Below are positions 15,458 to 23,154 of a stretch of 44,101 bases of DNA, one piece after another. The stretch lies in the IMG/VR virus record IMGVR_UViG_3300022918_000019, positions 1-44,101 of that record, one strand, 5' to 3'. The notes under the pieces are model-generated. The model was not told the origin of the DNA. It ran no database searches and saw nothing but the letters and a program-made list of their open reading frames with translations. Position 1 is the first letter of the stretch. The number at the start of each line of letters is the position of its first letter. Made by a program: the position numbers and the translations under genes. This DNA comes from a virus.

Positions 15458-15642
15458 TTCATCAAAATCTTACAGAAGAAAAAATATTATCAATGCTGAA
15501 GTCTGGCATCACTACTGCATCACTGCTTAAAGCTACAGGTGATAAAAATTGCGTAAGGCAGGCTTTTGAATTAGGCGCAAAAGTAACCGGGTTCAAAATG
15601 CATCAGGGTCGTTATGTAGGTGTTTTAAAAATAGAATCTTAA
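15448..15642 (+). CDS. Hypothetical protein, 64 aa
   Basis: The sequence LTEEKILSMLKSGITTASLLKATGDKNCVRQAFELG suggests two or three short helices that could form a helix-turn-helix, followed by a beta strand end (GRYVGVLKIES). DNA binding is possible but not shown. It overlaps the preceding gene by 10 bases. Confidence 0.55.
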   Translation: MELIHQNLTEEKILSMLKSGITTASLLKATGDKNCVRQAFELGAKVTGFKMHQGRYVGVLKIES

Positions 15643-15646
15643 TATT

Positions 15647-16117
15647 ATGAGAAAGCAGTGTATTAATTGTAAGTCAATGATGACTAAAGAATTTACAGGC
15701 GACACTAACGGAGTATACAAAATTATATGTATGAATTGCGATTGTATCACCATTGTTGATAATACAGAGTTATATCAAGATTTGGAGTATGCAAAAGTAT
15801 ATGGTGAAGATGAATTTAATACTGAACATTCATATATTTTACCTCCAACAATACCAACTATACGCACAAGAGAAGACTACATCAATTCATTGCCTGAGGG
15901 TTCTTATGAAAGATCATTTGCTGAAGTAGGTGGTGAAACATTCCGCATACATGGACATGATATAGGTTACAACATGGTGGTTCATGAAAAAGCGGTTGAA
16001 GCTGCGAAGCATTATGCCCGGATACTATTGAATGCTGTACTGGATAAAGAAGAAGCAATTGGATATTTAAATTGCATTACTCGTGAATCAGTTAAAGAAA
16101 TCCTAGATAAAATTTAA
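15647..16117 (+). CDS. Zinc-ribbon protein, 156 aa
   Basis: Two CxxC pairs near the N-terminus (CINC at 5-8 and CMNC at about 29-32) make a zinc ribbon of the type found in nucleic-acid or adaptor proteins. The C-terminal about 100 residues are helical with a His-rich turn (FRIHGHDIGYNMVVHEKAVE). It starts 4 bases after the preceding stop. The function is unknown. Confidence 0.6.
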   Translation: MRKQCINCKSMMTKEFTGDTNGVYKIICMNCDCITIVDNTELYQDLEYAKVYGEDEFNTEHSYILPPTIPTIRTREDYINSLPEGSYERSFAEVGGETFRIHGHDIGYNMVVHEKAVEAAKHYARILLNAVLDKEEAIGYLNCITRESVKEILDKI

Positions 16118-16121
16118 TTAT

Positions 16122-16478
16122 ATGAGCAACAGACAAGACTTTGAGCGCTTCGCAGTACATTACTGGGGGCAAGAGGTAGCGGTTTCAACTATACTTTTTG
16201 CACCTATATGCATTGTAAGTGGTGAATCATTTTGTATGGGTATAGATTACTTACAACTCCGCAGTATTGATAGCCTGACGGATGAAGAAATAAAAACTAT
16301 GTGGCCTAATTGTTCTAAAATGATTGCCCCTTTAGTTACTGCAATTCAATGCTTGAAACTAAATGCATTTAGGCCTAATGAGATTGACTACCTCCGCTCT
16401 ATCGGAATCATCGTACCCTTTGATAAATACAGTGTAGAACAAATCCTATCGCTCGGTTGGGCGGTGGTTAAAAAGTAA
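16122..16478 (+). CDS. Conserved-type phage hypothetical protein, 118 aa
   Basis: The segments YLQLRSIDSLTDEEIKTMWP and a C-terminal NEIDYLRSIGIIVPFD...LGWAVVKK look like a common small phage protein in Bacteroidota phages in which conserved patches describe 'L.L..I..ITDED' and 'D.LRS.G.A.P..' motifs. No biochemical role is known to me. It starts 4 bases after the previous stop. Confidence 0.6.
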   Translation: MSNRQDFERFAVHYWGQEVAVSTILFAPICIVSGESFCMGIDYLQLRSIDSLTDEEIKTMWPNCSKMIAPLVTAIQCLKLNAFRPNEIDYLRSIGIIVPFDKYSVEQILSLGWAVVKK

Positions 16479-16485
16479 AAAATAC

Positions 16486-16671
16486 ATGACTACAGAAGAA
16501 CAGATGCTCGTCATAAACAATAATGCGGTTCATAAATTAGAAACGCTAAAATCTTTAATCATAAGCGAGAGACAAGATTTTAAAATAGATCAGAGTTCCG
16601 CTATAGAGTATTGCCGTTTGATTAATGAAACTATTGATATTTTAATCACTGAAAGTAAAAACAAAGAGTAG
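16486..16671 (+). CDS. Small helical protein, 61 aa
   Basis: Two acidic helices (VHKLETLKSLIISERQDF and AIEYCRLINETIDILI) suggest a helical hairpin. The next gene follows after one base. No family is recognised. Confidence 0.55.
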   Translation: MTTEEQMLVINNNAVHKLETLKSLIISERQDFKIDQSSAIEYCRLINETIDILITESKNKE

Positions 16672-16672
16672 T

Positions 16673-17059
16673 ATGGTAAATAGAGAAATAAAATTGCGTC
16701 CTTATAATCAACATACAGGTGAAATGTATGAGCCAATGACTATAGAGCAAATCAGTAGAATAAGAAACCCTGCTAATATTTCGCCTGTTTCAGTAGACTT
16801 AATAATGTATTTTGATTCAATTATATGGTCACCCTTTACAAGATTGAGAGACAGAAACTATAAAGAGATTTATGAAGACGATGTAATCGTATGGTTTTCT
16901 CCGTTAGGTGAAAGAGAAAAAATGTTAGTTTACTATAGAAATGGGGCGGTTTATTTCAAGCGATTTGAGACAGAAAAACAGTACGATTGGGCAGGAGTAG
17001 ATACTACAGAGATTGAGGTAATAGGCAACATACACGAACAACCAGAACTATTAAACTAA
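16673..17059 (+). CDS. YopX-family phage protein, 128 aa
   Basis: It matches the YopX pattern (PF09643): an N-terminal REIKLRPYN segment, the central LRDRNYKEIYEDDVIVW motif ('GLKDKNGKEIYEGDIV' in relatives), and the final IEVIGNIHEQPELL. YopX proteins are very common in phages and prophages, yet their function is unknown. The length is normal for the family. Confidence 0.85.
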   Translation: MVNREIKLRPYNQHTGEMYEPMTIEQISRIRNPANISPVSVDLIMYFDSIIWSPFTRLRDRNYKEIYEDDVIVWFSPLGEREKMLVYYRNGAVYFKRFETEKQYDWAGVDTTEIEVIGNIHEQPELLN

Positions 17060-17064
17060 CCCCC

Positions 17065-17550
17065 ATGAGCGAAACAACTAACACCCCCGAGAATGTGCCG
17101 AGTGAATGCACAACTCCATGCGGATTAAATCACTGTGATACCAATGGATGCTCAAACAGAAAAAGGCATTATGTTGCGCCCGATGAAGTAGTGAAAGACC
17201 TGGAGTATTTCATGGATCAAGTAGCCAAAACAGTAGCCAAAGGAATTGAAGGTGAAAAATTTGAGTCTTATGATGATCTGGAATTACATTTCAAAGACAA
17301 GACAGGGCAAGAGTTTATGTACGTAAAATGCCAACTTGAAGGTTTAAAATTGTTTCACAAATACCAACTAGAAGAGAAAGACAGAATTTTCAACAATAAT
17401 ATGAAAGGAGCAAAATCTATTAATGACCAATTAAAAGCCACTATCGAAGAGCAGCGCAAAGAGATTGATAAGTATAAGAAAGCTTTATCTATTGCATCAA
17501 ATGAAATCGAAAAGCTTACACAGGAAAACGAAGCACTTAAACAAAAGTAA
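17065..17550 (+). CDS. Cys-rich N-terminus plus coiled-coil protein, 161 aa
   Basis: Residues 14-33 carry four cysteines and a histidine (CTTPCGLNHCDTNGC), a possible metal site. The C-terminal third is a classic coiled coil (about 105-160, ending EKLTQENEALKQK). It could oligomerise and bind nucleic acid or a host protein through the Cys cluster. The function is unknown. Confidence 0.6.
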   Translation: MSETTNTPENVPSECTTPCGLNHCDTNGCSNRKRHYVAPDEVVKDLEYFMDQVAKTVAKGIEGEKFESYDDLELHFKDKTGQEFMYVKCQLEGLKLFHKYQLEEKDRIFNNNMKGAKSINDQLKATIEEQRKEIDKYKKALSIASNEIEKLTQENEALKQK

Positions 17551-17552
17551 TT

Positions 17553-17801
17553 ATGGGAATTGAAAAAGTAGAATGCTATACAATGACTTGTGATAATTGT
17601 AAAGAGTTATATGAAGAACACTATACAGGTTACACAATATTTCATGATGAATCCAGAATAAATGAGTCAGCAGAAGACTGGGTTATAGGCGCTGATCCTA
17701 GAAATGATCAAGAAGAAGAAATATGTCTTTGCGACAAGTGCCATCATTTCAACGATAAAGACCAGTTGATAATTAATGAGTCAAGATTTAAAGCAAAATG
17801 A
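17553..17801 (+). CDS. Small zinc-binding protein, 82 aa
   Basis: Two CxxC pairs (CDNC near residue 13 and CDKC near 60) separated by an acidic linker suggest one zinc knuckle. Small phage proteins of this layout are common, and some act as adaptors or anti-host factors. It overlaps the next start by 4 bases (ATGA). Confidence 0.6.
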   Translation: MGIEKVECYTMTCDNCKELYEEHYTGYTIFHDESRINESAEDWVIGADPRNDQEEEICLCDKCHHFNDKDQLIINESRFKAK

Positions 17802-17980
17802 AAAGAACTCCACAAGAATTAATTACTGAATTTGATAAACATAAATTCAGTATACCTCAATATCTATTAGTCTTTTGGTGGTCATTAGTTGCAGAGAAAA
17901 GACTACATGAATTAGCTAATTGGCTGGAAGCTGGAATGGCTGTAAATCCATCTTTCAAAAAAGCAAAATCTATTAAATAA
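17798..17980 (+). CDS. Hypothetical protein, 60 aa
   Basis: A small protein with a hydrophobic, Trp-rich middle (IPQYLLVFWWSLVAEKRLHE) that may be an amphipathic or membrane-contacting helix, and basic ends. It overlaps the previous gene by 4 bases. No family is recognised. Confidence 0.5.
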   Translation: MKRTPQELITEFDKHKFSIPQYLLVFWWSLVAEKRLHELANWLEAGMAVNPSFKKAKSIK

Positions 17981-17989
17981 CTACCCATT

Positions 17990-18156
17990 ATGGAAAGAAA
18001 GACATTGAAGGAAATCCTGATTGGGATGAAGATCAATACAAATCAATAGGTGTTCTCTATGATGGGAAACGTTATGATTCAGATTCAGATTATCTGATTG
18101 GTAAAACATTCCAACAAGATACAGAACCGAGAGAGATTTTTGTAAAAGTAAAATAA
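17990..18156 (+). pseudogene. Small gene split by a -1 frame change
   Basis: The ATG at 17990 reads MERKTLKEILIG... and stops after 19 codons. The -1 frame is open from 17977 to a TAA at 18154-18156 and encodes a protein-like sequence (DIEGNPDWDEDQYKSIGV, then DGKRYDSDSDYLIGKTF) but has no ATG, GTG or TTG start. Its stop overlaps the next ATG by one base (TAATG), the coupling seen elsewhere here, which argues that this frame is the one translated. A one-base insertion near 17993-18000 (gaaagaaag), an assembly error, or a programmed -1 slip at A-AAG would each explain it. Confidence 0.45.
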
Positions 18157-18416
18157 TGGAATCAGAAGGAGTGTATTTGACTCAAGAGGGTCATGAAGCA
18201 TTAGACAGGTTAACTGACAGGCTTATTTTAAAAAACAGAAAAGATTTATCTGATAAGTACAGGAATCAAATACATGATATGTATACCAATTTAGGTAAAA
18301 TAACAACTTGCAAAATGATCTCAAATGCAATTGACATTGTTATTACATTAAAAGAAATACAAATAGTATTAAGAACACCGAATAATAAAAAGTCACTGAT
18401 TACTGTTTACGAGTAA
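18156..18416 (+). CDS. Hypothetical protein, 86 aa, last rightward gene
   Basis: This helical, basic protein starts MESEGVYLTQEGHEALDRLTDR and continues with a C-terminal helix containing ISNAIDIVITLKEIQIVL. It is coupled to the preceding frame by TAATG. Its 3' end overlaps the convergent late gene by 17 bases, and the rightward terminator lies just beyond at 18439-18472, inside that gene. No family is recognised. Confidence 0.6.
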   Translation: MESEGVYLTQEGHEALDRLTDRLILKNRKDLSDKYRNQIHDMYTNLGKITTCKMISNAIDIVITLKEIQIVLRTPNNKKSLITVYE

Positions 18417-18798
18417 CAACGGCATAGATAACAATCCCGGCCAGAGTCATGATATATGGTTCTGGCCTTTTTAATATACCTATCAATGTTATTTTTGGAT
18501 TGCAGTTTTTAACAGCATTATTAAGCCTCTCAATCGTTTCATTTTTCTGAAGTAACAATGTGTCACGCAAAACCAAACGATTGCTTAAATCGCTTACAGT
18601 GCTTTGCAGTGATGCAATTGCAGAGTCTTGATATTGTATTTGCTGTTTTGCCTTTACAGACCATGTACGCATGTCGGAATACAGTTTTTTATGCATGGTC
18701 ATGCTGTCACCATGTTCTTTAACATCATAAAGCCCCTGTGCATTGGATTCAGAAATTTGGCAACTTATCAGGATCAAAGCCAGTGCTATCCATTTCAT
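18400..18798 (-). CDS. Putative u-spanin (lipoprotein with C-terminal membrane helix), 132 aa
   Basis: The N-terminus MKWIALALILISC is a lipoprotein signal with lipobox L-I-S-C (Cys13). The middle is a coiled coil (about 55-95, including SLQSTVSDLSNRLVLRD). The C-terminus has one transmembrane helix (about 113-128, YIMTLAGIVIYAVV) and a basic end. A lipid anchor in the outer membrane plus an inner-membrane helix in one chain defines unimolecular spanins, which fuse the membranes in the last step of lysis. It is the last gene of the lysis cassette and overlaps the 98-residue gene by 50 bases. A signal peptidase I site near residue 20 (SNAQ) is an alternative. Confidence 0.65.
   Translation of the reverse strand: MKWIALALILISCQISESNAQGLYDVKEHGDSMTMHKKLYSDMRTWSVKAKQQIQYQDSAIASLQSTVSDLSNRLVLRDTLLLQKNETIERLNNAVKNCNPKITLIGILKRPEPYIMTLAGIVIYAVVTRKQ
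18439..18472 (+). terminator. Rho-independent terminator of the rightward operon
   Basis: GGCCAGA (18439-18445) pairs perfectly with TCTGGCC (18461-18467), with an extra CAT/ATG inner stem, followed by TTTTT. The T-tract follows on the + strand, so it ends rightward transcription. The whole element lies within the 3' coding part of the leftward gene 18400-18798. Confidence 0.85.
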
Positions 18799-19045
18799 AA
18801 CGTATCGTCTCTATAGTGTGAATGATTCTTTCGGTTGTCTTTACATGGGTTGACTGATTGGCTGCTGCAACACTGTCCGCGTATTCATAGGCTTTAGTTT
18901 GAAGGGAGTCCCTTACATTGGCATCCCTAACAAATTGCGCTTGCCTGTCGGCCTCTAATGACTCAATACGCATATATAAAAATCCTATCACCAACAGGAG
19001 CAAGGCAAATATAATAGCAATAATCAGCGCATAATTATTTTTCAT
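18749..19045 (-). CDS. Putative inner-membrane spanin-like (Rz-like) protein, 98 aa
   Basis: One N-terminal transmembrane helix (about 5-25, ALIIAIIFALLLLVIGFLYM) is followed by a periplasmic coiled coil (RIESLEADRQAQFVRDANV...). This is the layout of Rz-type i-spanins. It overlaps the downstream lipoprotein gene by 50 bases in another frame, as Rz/Rz1 pairs often do, and overlaps the holin-like gene by 11 bases. It could act with that lipoprotein as a two-component spanin. Confidence 0.6.
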   Translation of the reverse strand: MKNNYALIIAIIFALLLLVIGFLYMRIESLEADRQAQFVRDANVRDSLQTKAYEYADSVAAANQSTHVKTTERIIHTIETIRYEMDSTGFDPDKLPNF

Positions 19046-19352
19046 CGGACTCTATTTTAGTAGTCTCTTTTGTTGTCTCGGTAGTCGTGCTTGTTTCTTT
19101 GGTAACTATGCCTGTACGAAGTGCGATGATGTCTGCAACCTTGATCAGTGCCAAAAAGAAGGCCACACCAGACAAATGTACTATCAACCATTCGGTAAAT
19201 ATGTCAACAAATAAAACATCAGATACTTGAAAATATCTAATGTCTCCGGAAACTACACAAATAGTCAATACAGCAGCAGTTACTTTTCTGCCTGAAAATC
19301 CTTCAGAGTTATTGAATAAAGAAAGATATAATGATGTTAGGAATTTTTTCAT
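19035..19352 (-). CDS. Putative holin, 105 aa
   Basis: Hydrophobic helices lie at about residues 23-37 and 58-80 (WLIVHLSGVAFFLALIKVADIIA). A polar Thr/Glu/Lys tail (STTTETTKETTKIESDEK) probably faces the cytoplasm. Size, topology and position directly after the endolysin (4-base overlap) fit a phage holin that opens the inner membrane. There is no sequence family I can name with certainty. Confidence 0.7.
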   Translation of the reverse strand: MKKFLTSLYLSLFNNSEGFSGRKVTAAVLTICVVSGDIRYFQVSDVLFVDIFTEWLIVHLSGVAFFLALIKVADIIALRTGIVTKETSTTTETTKETTKIESDEK

Positions 19353-19852
19353 ACTCTAAAATATAAATTTGCTTCTGCTGTTCTTCTTTTAATTAATCCA
19401 CCTAAAATTTGTTTCTCTCCAACTTCATCAATTAAACCATCCCCATCATCGTCTTTTTTATTATGCTCTCCATTGGCTTTAGTCCATTTATCAAACTCTA
19501 AACGTATAGCTACATCTTTGGGATTTGCATTTACTCTTTTCCTTAGATTACTGTTCTTGTATGCAGGAAATCCTACATTATAAACAAATAAACATAAAGC
19601 ATCGAATTGATTTTGATTGATATTATCAATAGTCACACTGTCCACTTGTGTCGCTACCAATCCCATGTCATGAAGGAAGTATTGTATAGCTTGTTCTCGT
19701 GTACATTTGTCACCCTTTTGAACTCTTTTACCGTTCGGATAAACTGTTGTGCCAATACCAATAGTCCATACATTAGCAGGACACAAGTAAGCCTCAAGTT
19801 TAAGGGCTTCAAATTTTACAGCTTCTTCAAATACTGATTTAGATGGTTTCAT
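19349..19852 (-). CDS. Endolysin, GH24 phage lysozyme, 167 aa
   Basis: The catalytic set is Glu15, Cys24 and Thr30, exactly the E-8-(D/C)-5-T spacing of GH24 muramidases, in FEALKLEAYLCPANVWTIGIG. Cys replaces the T4-type Asp, as in many relatives. Further family blocks are NQNQFDALCLFVYNVG and GLIKRRTAEANLY. Near residue 135 an insert with D-x-D-x-D-G-x-x-D spacing (DDDGDGLID) looks like a calcium-binding loop. There is no signal peptide, so export depends on the holin. Confidence 0.92.
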   Translation of the reverse strand: MKPSKSVFEEAVKFEALKLEAYLCPANVWTIGIGTTVYPNGKRVQKGDKCTREQAIQYFLHDMGLVATQVDSVTIDNINQNQFDALCLFVYNVGFPAYKNSNLRKRVNANPKDVAIRLEFDKWTKANGEHNKKDDDGDGLIDEVGEKQILGGLIKRRTAEANLYFRV

Positions 19853-19867
19853 AATATAAAGATATAA

Positions 19868-19897
19868 AAAAAGCCCTTACTTTCATAAGGGCTTTTT
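19868..19897 (-). terminator. Terminator between fibre genes and lysis cassette
   Basis: AAAAAGCCCTTA (19868-19879) and TAAGGGCTTTTT (19886-19897) form a perfect 12-pair stem around a 6-base loop. On the leftward strand it is followed by seven T, so it ends or weakens the late structural transcript. It also has five T on the + strand and could act both ways. Lysis genes would then be expressed by read-through or a weak local promoter. Confidence 0.85.
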
Positions 19898-19903
19898 AAT
19901 TTG

Positions 19904-20668
19904 CTATTGTAATGTTATTTTAGAATAAGTACCTGTAGGTGGCGTTAAGCCTCCATACGTGACTTTTACATAATACCCAGCGGGCACAGGTATCGTACCA
20001 CTTATCTTATCTACTGCTACGCCTAATACGGCGATCAATAAAGCGTCTGTGCTAACAGTGGTATAAGTTCCTCCTGAGGTCGGCGACAAGGCAATAGTGA
20101 CCGTTCCGGTAACCCCTAACGCAGCATTCAAAGTAGATGATACAGTAACAAAAGAAGCGTTTGATGCATTCGGCTGAAATGCCGTGCCAGAAGTAATAGA
20201 AAGACCATAAGTAGGAGCTGATAAAGAAGCTGAAACGGGTATGCTTATATTACTTGTGCCATCAAAAGAAACACCGTTAATAGTTCTAGCTGTAACTAAT
20301 TTAGTAGCTGATACAGCATTACTTGAAACTCCTAATTTAGCAGCCTGCCCAGTATTAAACTGAGTTAATGTAACAACTTTTGTTATCGAATCAGATTGAG
20401 CAAAATATGGAGCGATTGTAGTCCATTGACCTCCGCCTGTGCCGTTATTCCATATTAGATACTGACCACTTGAACCACTCGCTGTTGATCCGGTACCGCC
20501 GTTAGCAGGGCTAATTACTTGACCATTTAGGTTTAATAATGTTCCAGAAGAAAGTGTTAAACTTCCTCCTACTGTTACATTGCAAGGTGTGATGTTTGGG
20601 TTTGTGCATTGTGCGTTAACCTGTGAAAACGCAAATACAATTGAGAGTAATAAAATTATATTTTTCAT
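19904..20668 (-). CDS. Tail-fibre-like protein with a Sec signal peptide, 254 aa
   Basis: The core contains tail-fibre repeats (VISPANGGTGST, ATKLVTARTINGVSFDGTSNISIPV), common in distal fibre proteins of many phages. The N-terminus MKNIILLLSIVFAFSQVNAQ reads as a clean signal peptide with a V-N-A cleavage site before Gln20. Export would be unusual for a virion part. It may be a secreted fibre-derived protein, or the hydrophobic start may serve virion assembly. It lies directly before the terminator and after the lipoprotein paralogue. Confidence 0.7.
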   Translation of the reverse strand: MKNIILLLSIVFAFSQVNAQCTNPNITPCNVTVGGSLTLSSGTLLNLNGQVISPANGGTGSTASGSSGQYLIWNNGTGGGQWTTIAPYFAQSDSITKVVTLTQFNTGQAAKLGVSSNAVSATKLVTARTINGVSFDGTSNISIPVSASLSAPTYGLSITSGTAFQPNASNASFVTVSSTLNAALGVTGTVTIALSPTSGGTYTTVSTDALLIAVLGVAVDKISGTIPVPAGYYVKVTYGGLTPPTGTYSKITLQ

Positions 20669-20673
20669 TCTTC

Positions 20674-21942
20674 TTATGGTTGAAATTGATTGACTGTACC
20701 ATTTGTAATTGATCCAATTAGGGCACCCCGAATATTGACTGTTGCGCCTCCTAAATTTAATGTGTAACCTGAATCTATAATTAGATCCTCCGGTATTGCT
20801 GATCCACTACCAGACGAAACAAGTTCAGTTCCTTTTGTTCTACTTAAGGTATAATGCAAGTCGGATGTAGATCCGTATGATAATGAATAGGTAGATTTAT
20901 TCAAGTTTGCACTCGATGTTATTTTTAATTCTCCTCCTATCACGGTATTAGTTACAAGCGTTTTGTTACCTGTGCCTCCAATTGTTACATTGGTGTAATT
21001 TTGAATATTTACAGCGTCAACATTGCCGCCCTTTCCGATGAATGTTTGGTTAGCTGATCTATCGAAAATTACATCTCCTAAAATACTATACGATTGTGTC
21101 GGAACGACTTCGCTTAAAAGCGTAGGTGTAAATTTAGCACCTGACTGTATAATGAAATTAGACAACCCGTTGGCCGCTGATGTTGGGTTGTTTTTAAGCA
21201 GCCTTCCAGCTACTAAAGAAGCGCCACTGTTTACTGTAACTATGCCAGCGCTTACGCCGTCCCCTGGTTGTGCTGTATAGTCGTTTCCTGCTACTCTGAT
21301 TTCATATCCTGTAGAATTATACGGTTGAATTTCAAGCGTGCCAGATAATACAGACAAATTACCACAACGAGTTGTAGCATAATAATGAATAGCCGTATCT
21401 CCTGATGGAAAATCTATCTCCATATTCCAGCCAGCAGTTTGAGAATTTGCGCTCATGGTTTGGGTATCGAAAATGCGTCGAGTCCCTACATTTGTTTTAA
21501 AGCGAAGTGTGCCAGATATGAAGCCTGGAACGCCTGCCGTACCAGCAAGAAATAATGTTCCAGGATATGATCCAGTATACGTATAGATCGTACCATAAAT
21601 ATCTAACCTATTTGAATCCGTGTTAATTCTTAGTGTATCAACATCACAATTGATATGCAAATCTTTACATTCAAAATTAGAATCAATATCAACGCAATAC
21701 AAAGATTCAAGCCAAACAGAGTTATTGATCCCTGGACAGTCAGTTGCAGAAACCCATACGCCACTTACTTTTTTATTCCAAGTAGTAGGGTCTGAATATT
21801 TACCGCTCTTTACTGATTTATAATCGTCGCTTCCAGTGTCTCTATAACTTTTTACATCATTTGATACAAGCGGTTCAATAGCTTTCTTTTGACAAGCAAA
21901 AAATAAGCTAAGTGATAATAGTAAAATTAATAAATGTTTCAT
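20674..21942 (-). CDS. Lipoprotein paralogue of the tail-fibre beta-solenoid protein, 422 aa
   Basis: MKHLLILLLSLSLFFAC is a lipoprotein signal (Cys17). The rest aligns along its length with the product of 21946-23148: S-V-K/Q-S-G-x(n)-TW near the start, then LRINT...LDIYG, YEIR(V/I)(A/S)GNDYTAQPGDGV and a shared 'LNL.G..(V/I)NIRG' end. The G...W...TW opening is typical of Bacteroidota secreted beta-helix adhesins. So a tandem duplication has produced one version with a membrane anchor. It could be displayed on the host surface or act in the periplasm. Blocking of phage receptors is a hypothesis. Confidence 0.75.
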   Translation of the reverse strand: MKHLLILLLSLSLFFACQKKAIEPLVSNDVKSYRDTGSDDYKSVKSGKYSDPTTWNKKVSGVWVSATDCPGINNSVWLESLYCVDIDSNFECKDLHINCDVDTLRINTDSNRLDIYGTIYTYTGSYPGTLFLAGTAGVPGFISGTLRFKTNVGTRRIFDTQTMSANSQTAGWNMEIDFPSGDTAIHYYATTRCGNLSVLSGTLEIQPYNSTGYEIRVAGNDYTAQPGDGVSAGIVTVNSGASLVAGRLLKNNPTSAANGLSNFIIQSGAKFTPTLLSEVVPTQSYSILGDVIFDRSANQTFIGKGGNVDAVNIQNYTNVTIGGTGNKTLVTNTVIGGELKITSSANLNKSTYSLSYGSTSDLHYTLSRTKGTELVSSGSGSAIPEDLIIDSGYTLNLGGATVNIRGALIGSITNGTVNQFQP

Positions 21943-21945
21943 GTG

Positions 21946-23148
21946 TTAAGGTTGGTTTATATTTAAAGTTCCGTTGGTAGTTGAACCGCCCCCAACAATA
22001 GAGCCTCTTATGTTTATTGTTCTGCCTTGTAAGTTTAATACAATTCCGGTGCCTATCAAAAGATTTCGGCAAATTGCAGTTCCAGCACCGGAATTGGGCA
22101 ATTCGTTGCCGATGTTTCTGCTGACTGTATATTCTATATCCGCCGACGTTCCATAAGAAACAGTAAAACCACCAAGAGAAACTGTTGCCAAGGCATCACT
22201 AAAAGAAAGCAACGTGTTTATAGTTGTATTCGTTTTTAGAGTCTTGGCAAATGATCCTCCACCTATTTTAACGGTCGAATAAGTGGATACCGCAACAGAA
22301 TCAACATTACTACCCTTGGCAATCCATTCTTGAGCTAGTGACTGAGTAAACGATACTGTTCCATTTAGAGCATACGCAATACAAGGTACTACTAATGCCG
22401 CAAGCGTAGGCGTGTATACACCTCCTGCATCAATAGTGAAGTTGTCTAGTCCATTCTTTGCACTTGTAGGAGAGTTTTTAAATATTCTGCCTACAGTTAA
22501 TTTTCCGTTTGATTTTACTGTAACTGTACCGCCATTAACACCGTCCCCAGGCTGCGCTGTATAGTCATTACCTGAAATTCTAATCTCATAAGATGTGGCA
22601 TTGTATGGAATTATCTCTAACTCTCCCGATGTTATCAAAAGGAATCCGCATCTTACGGTAAGCGTATCTATTTGTAATTTTTGCCCTACAGCAATATCTA
22701 CTTCTAAAGTATAACCTGATGATCTTGCGTTTGCGCTTACTGGTTTGGCAGCACTGGCTATAATTCTAGAAGTGCCTTTAAATCTTAAAGTACCTGCTAT
22801 CCATCCGGCTATGCCAGCATTGGCAGAAGAAAAAACAGCCGTCGAATGAGTGCCTGAATAATCCCCCCTGTTTCCATAAATATCCAGCTTGAAAGCACCT
22901 GTATTTATTCTTACAACGTCTTGTGTCGTATTTAAATTTAAGTCTTTGCAGGCTTCGTTTTGTGTACACGTAACAGTATGAGCTGCCTCGATGTAAACAT
23001 CATTGCCACGTTCAGGCACAAAAGGGCACGGGTATAAATTGCCGTCAGTCCCTTTTATTTTCCATGTCGAGATGGCATTCCAATTCCCTGATTGAACAGA
23101 TACAAACGCACTGCTCGATCTTGTCCATAAAGTATATTCTAGTCCCAT
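21946..23148 (-). CDS. Beta-solenoid tail-fibre/receptor-binding protein, 400 aa
   Basis: The protein lacks a signal peptide (MGLEYTLWTRSSSAFVSVQSGN) and consists of beta-solenoid repeats beginning with the NWNAISTWK motif and continuing with NDVYIEAAHTVTC. It is the cytoplasmic, presumably virion-borne, partner of the lipoprotein paralogue downstream. Its place among fibre and collar genes supports a receptor-binding role. The fold assignment is from pattern only. Confidence 0.7.
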   Translation of the reverse strand: MGLEYTLWTRSSSAFVSVQSGNWNAISTWKIKGTDGNLYPCPFVPERGNDVYIEAAHTVTCTQNEACKDLNLNTTQDVVRINTGAFKLDIYGNRGDYSGTHSTAVFSSANAGIAGWIAGTLRFKGTSRIIASAAKPVSANARSSGYTLEVDIAVGQKLQIDTLTVRCGFLLITSGELEIIPYNATSYEIRISGNDYTAQPGDGVNGGTVTVKSNGKLTVGRIFKNSPTSAKNGLDNFTIDAGGVYTPTLAALVVPCIAYALNGTVSFTQSLAQEWIAKGSNVDSVAVSTYSTVKIGGGSFAKTLKTNTTINTLLSFSDALATVSLGGFTVSYGTSADIEYTVSRNIGNELPNSGAGTAICRNLLIGTGIVLNLQGRTINIRGSIVGGGSTTNGTLNINQP

Positions 23149-23154
23149 ATTTTT

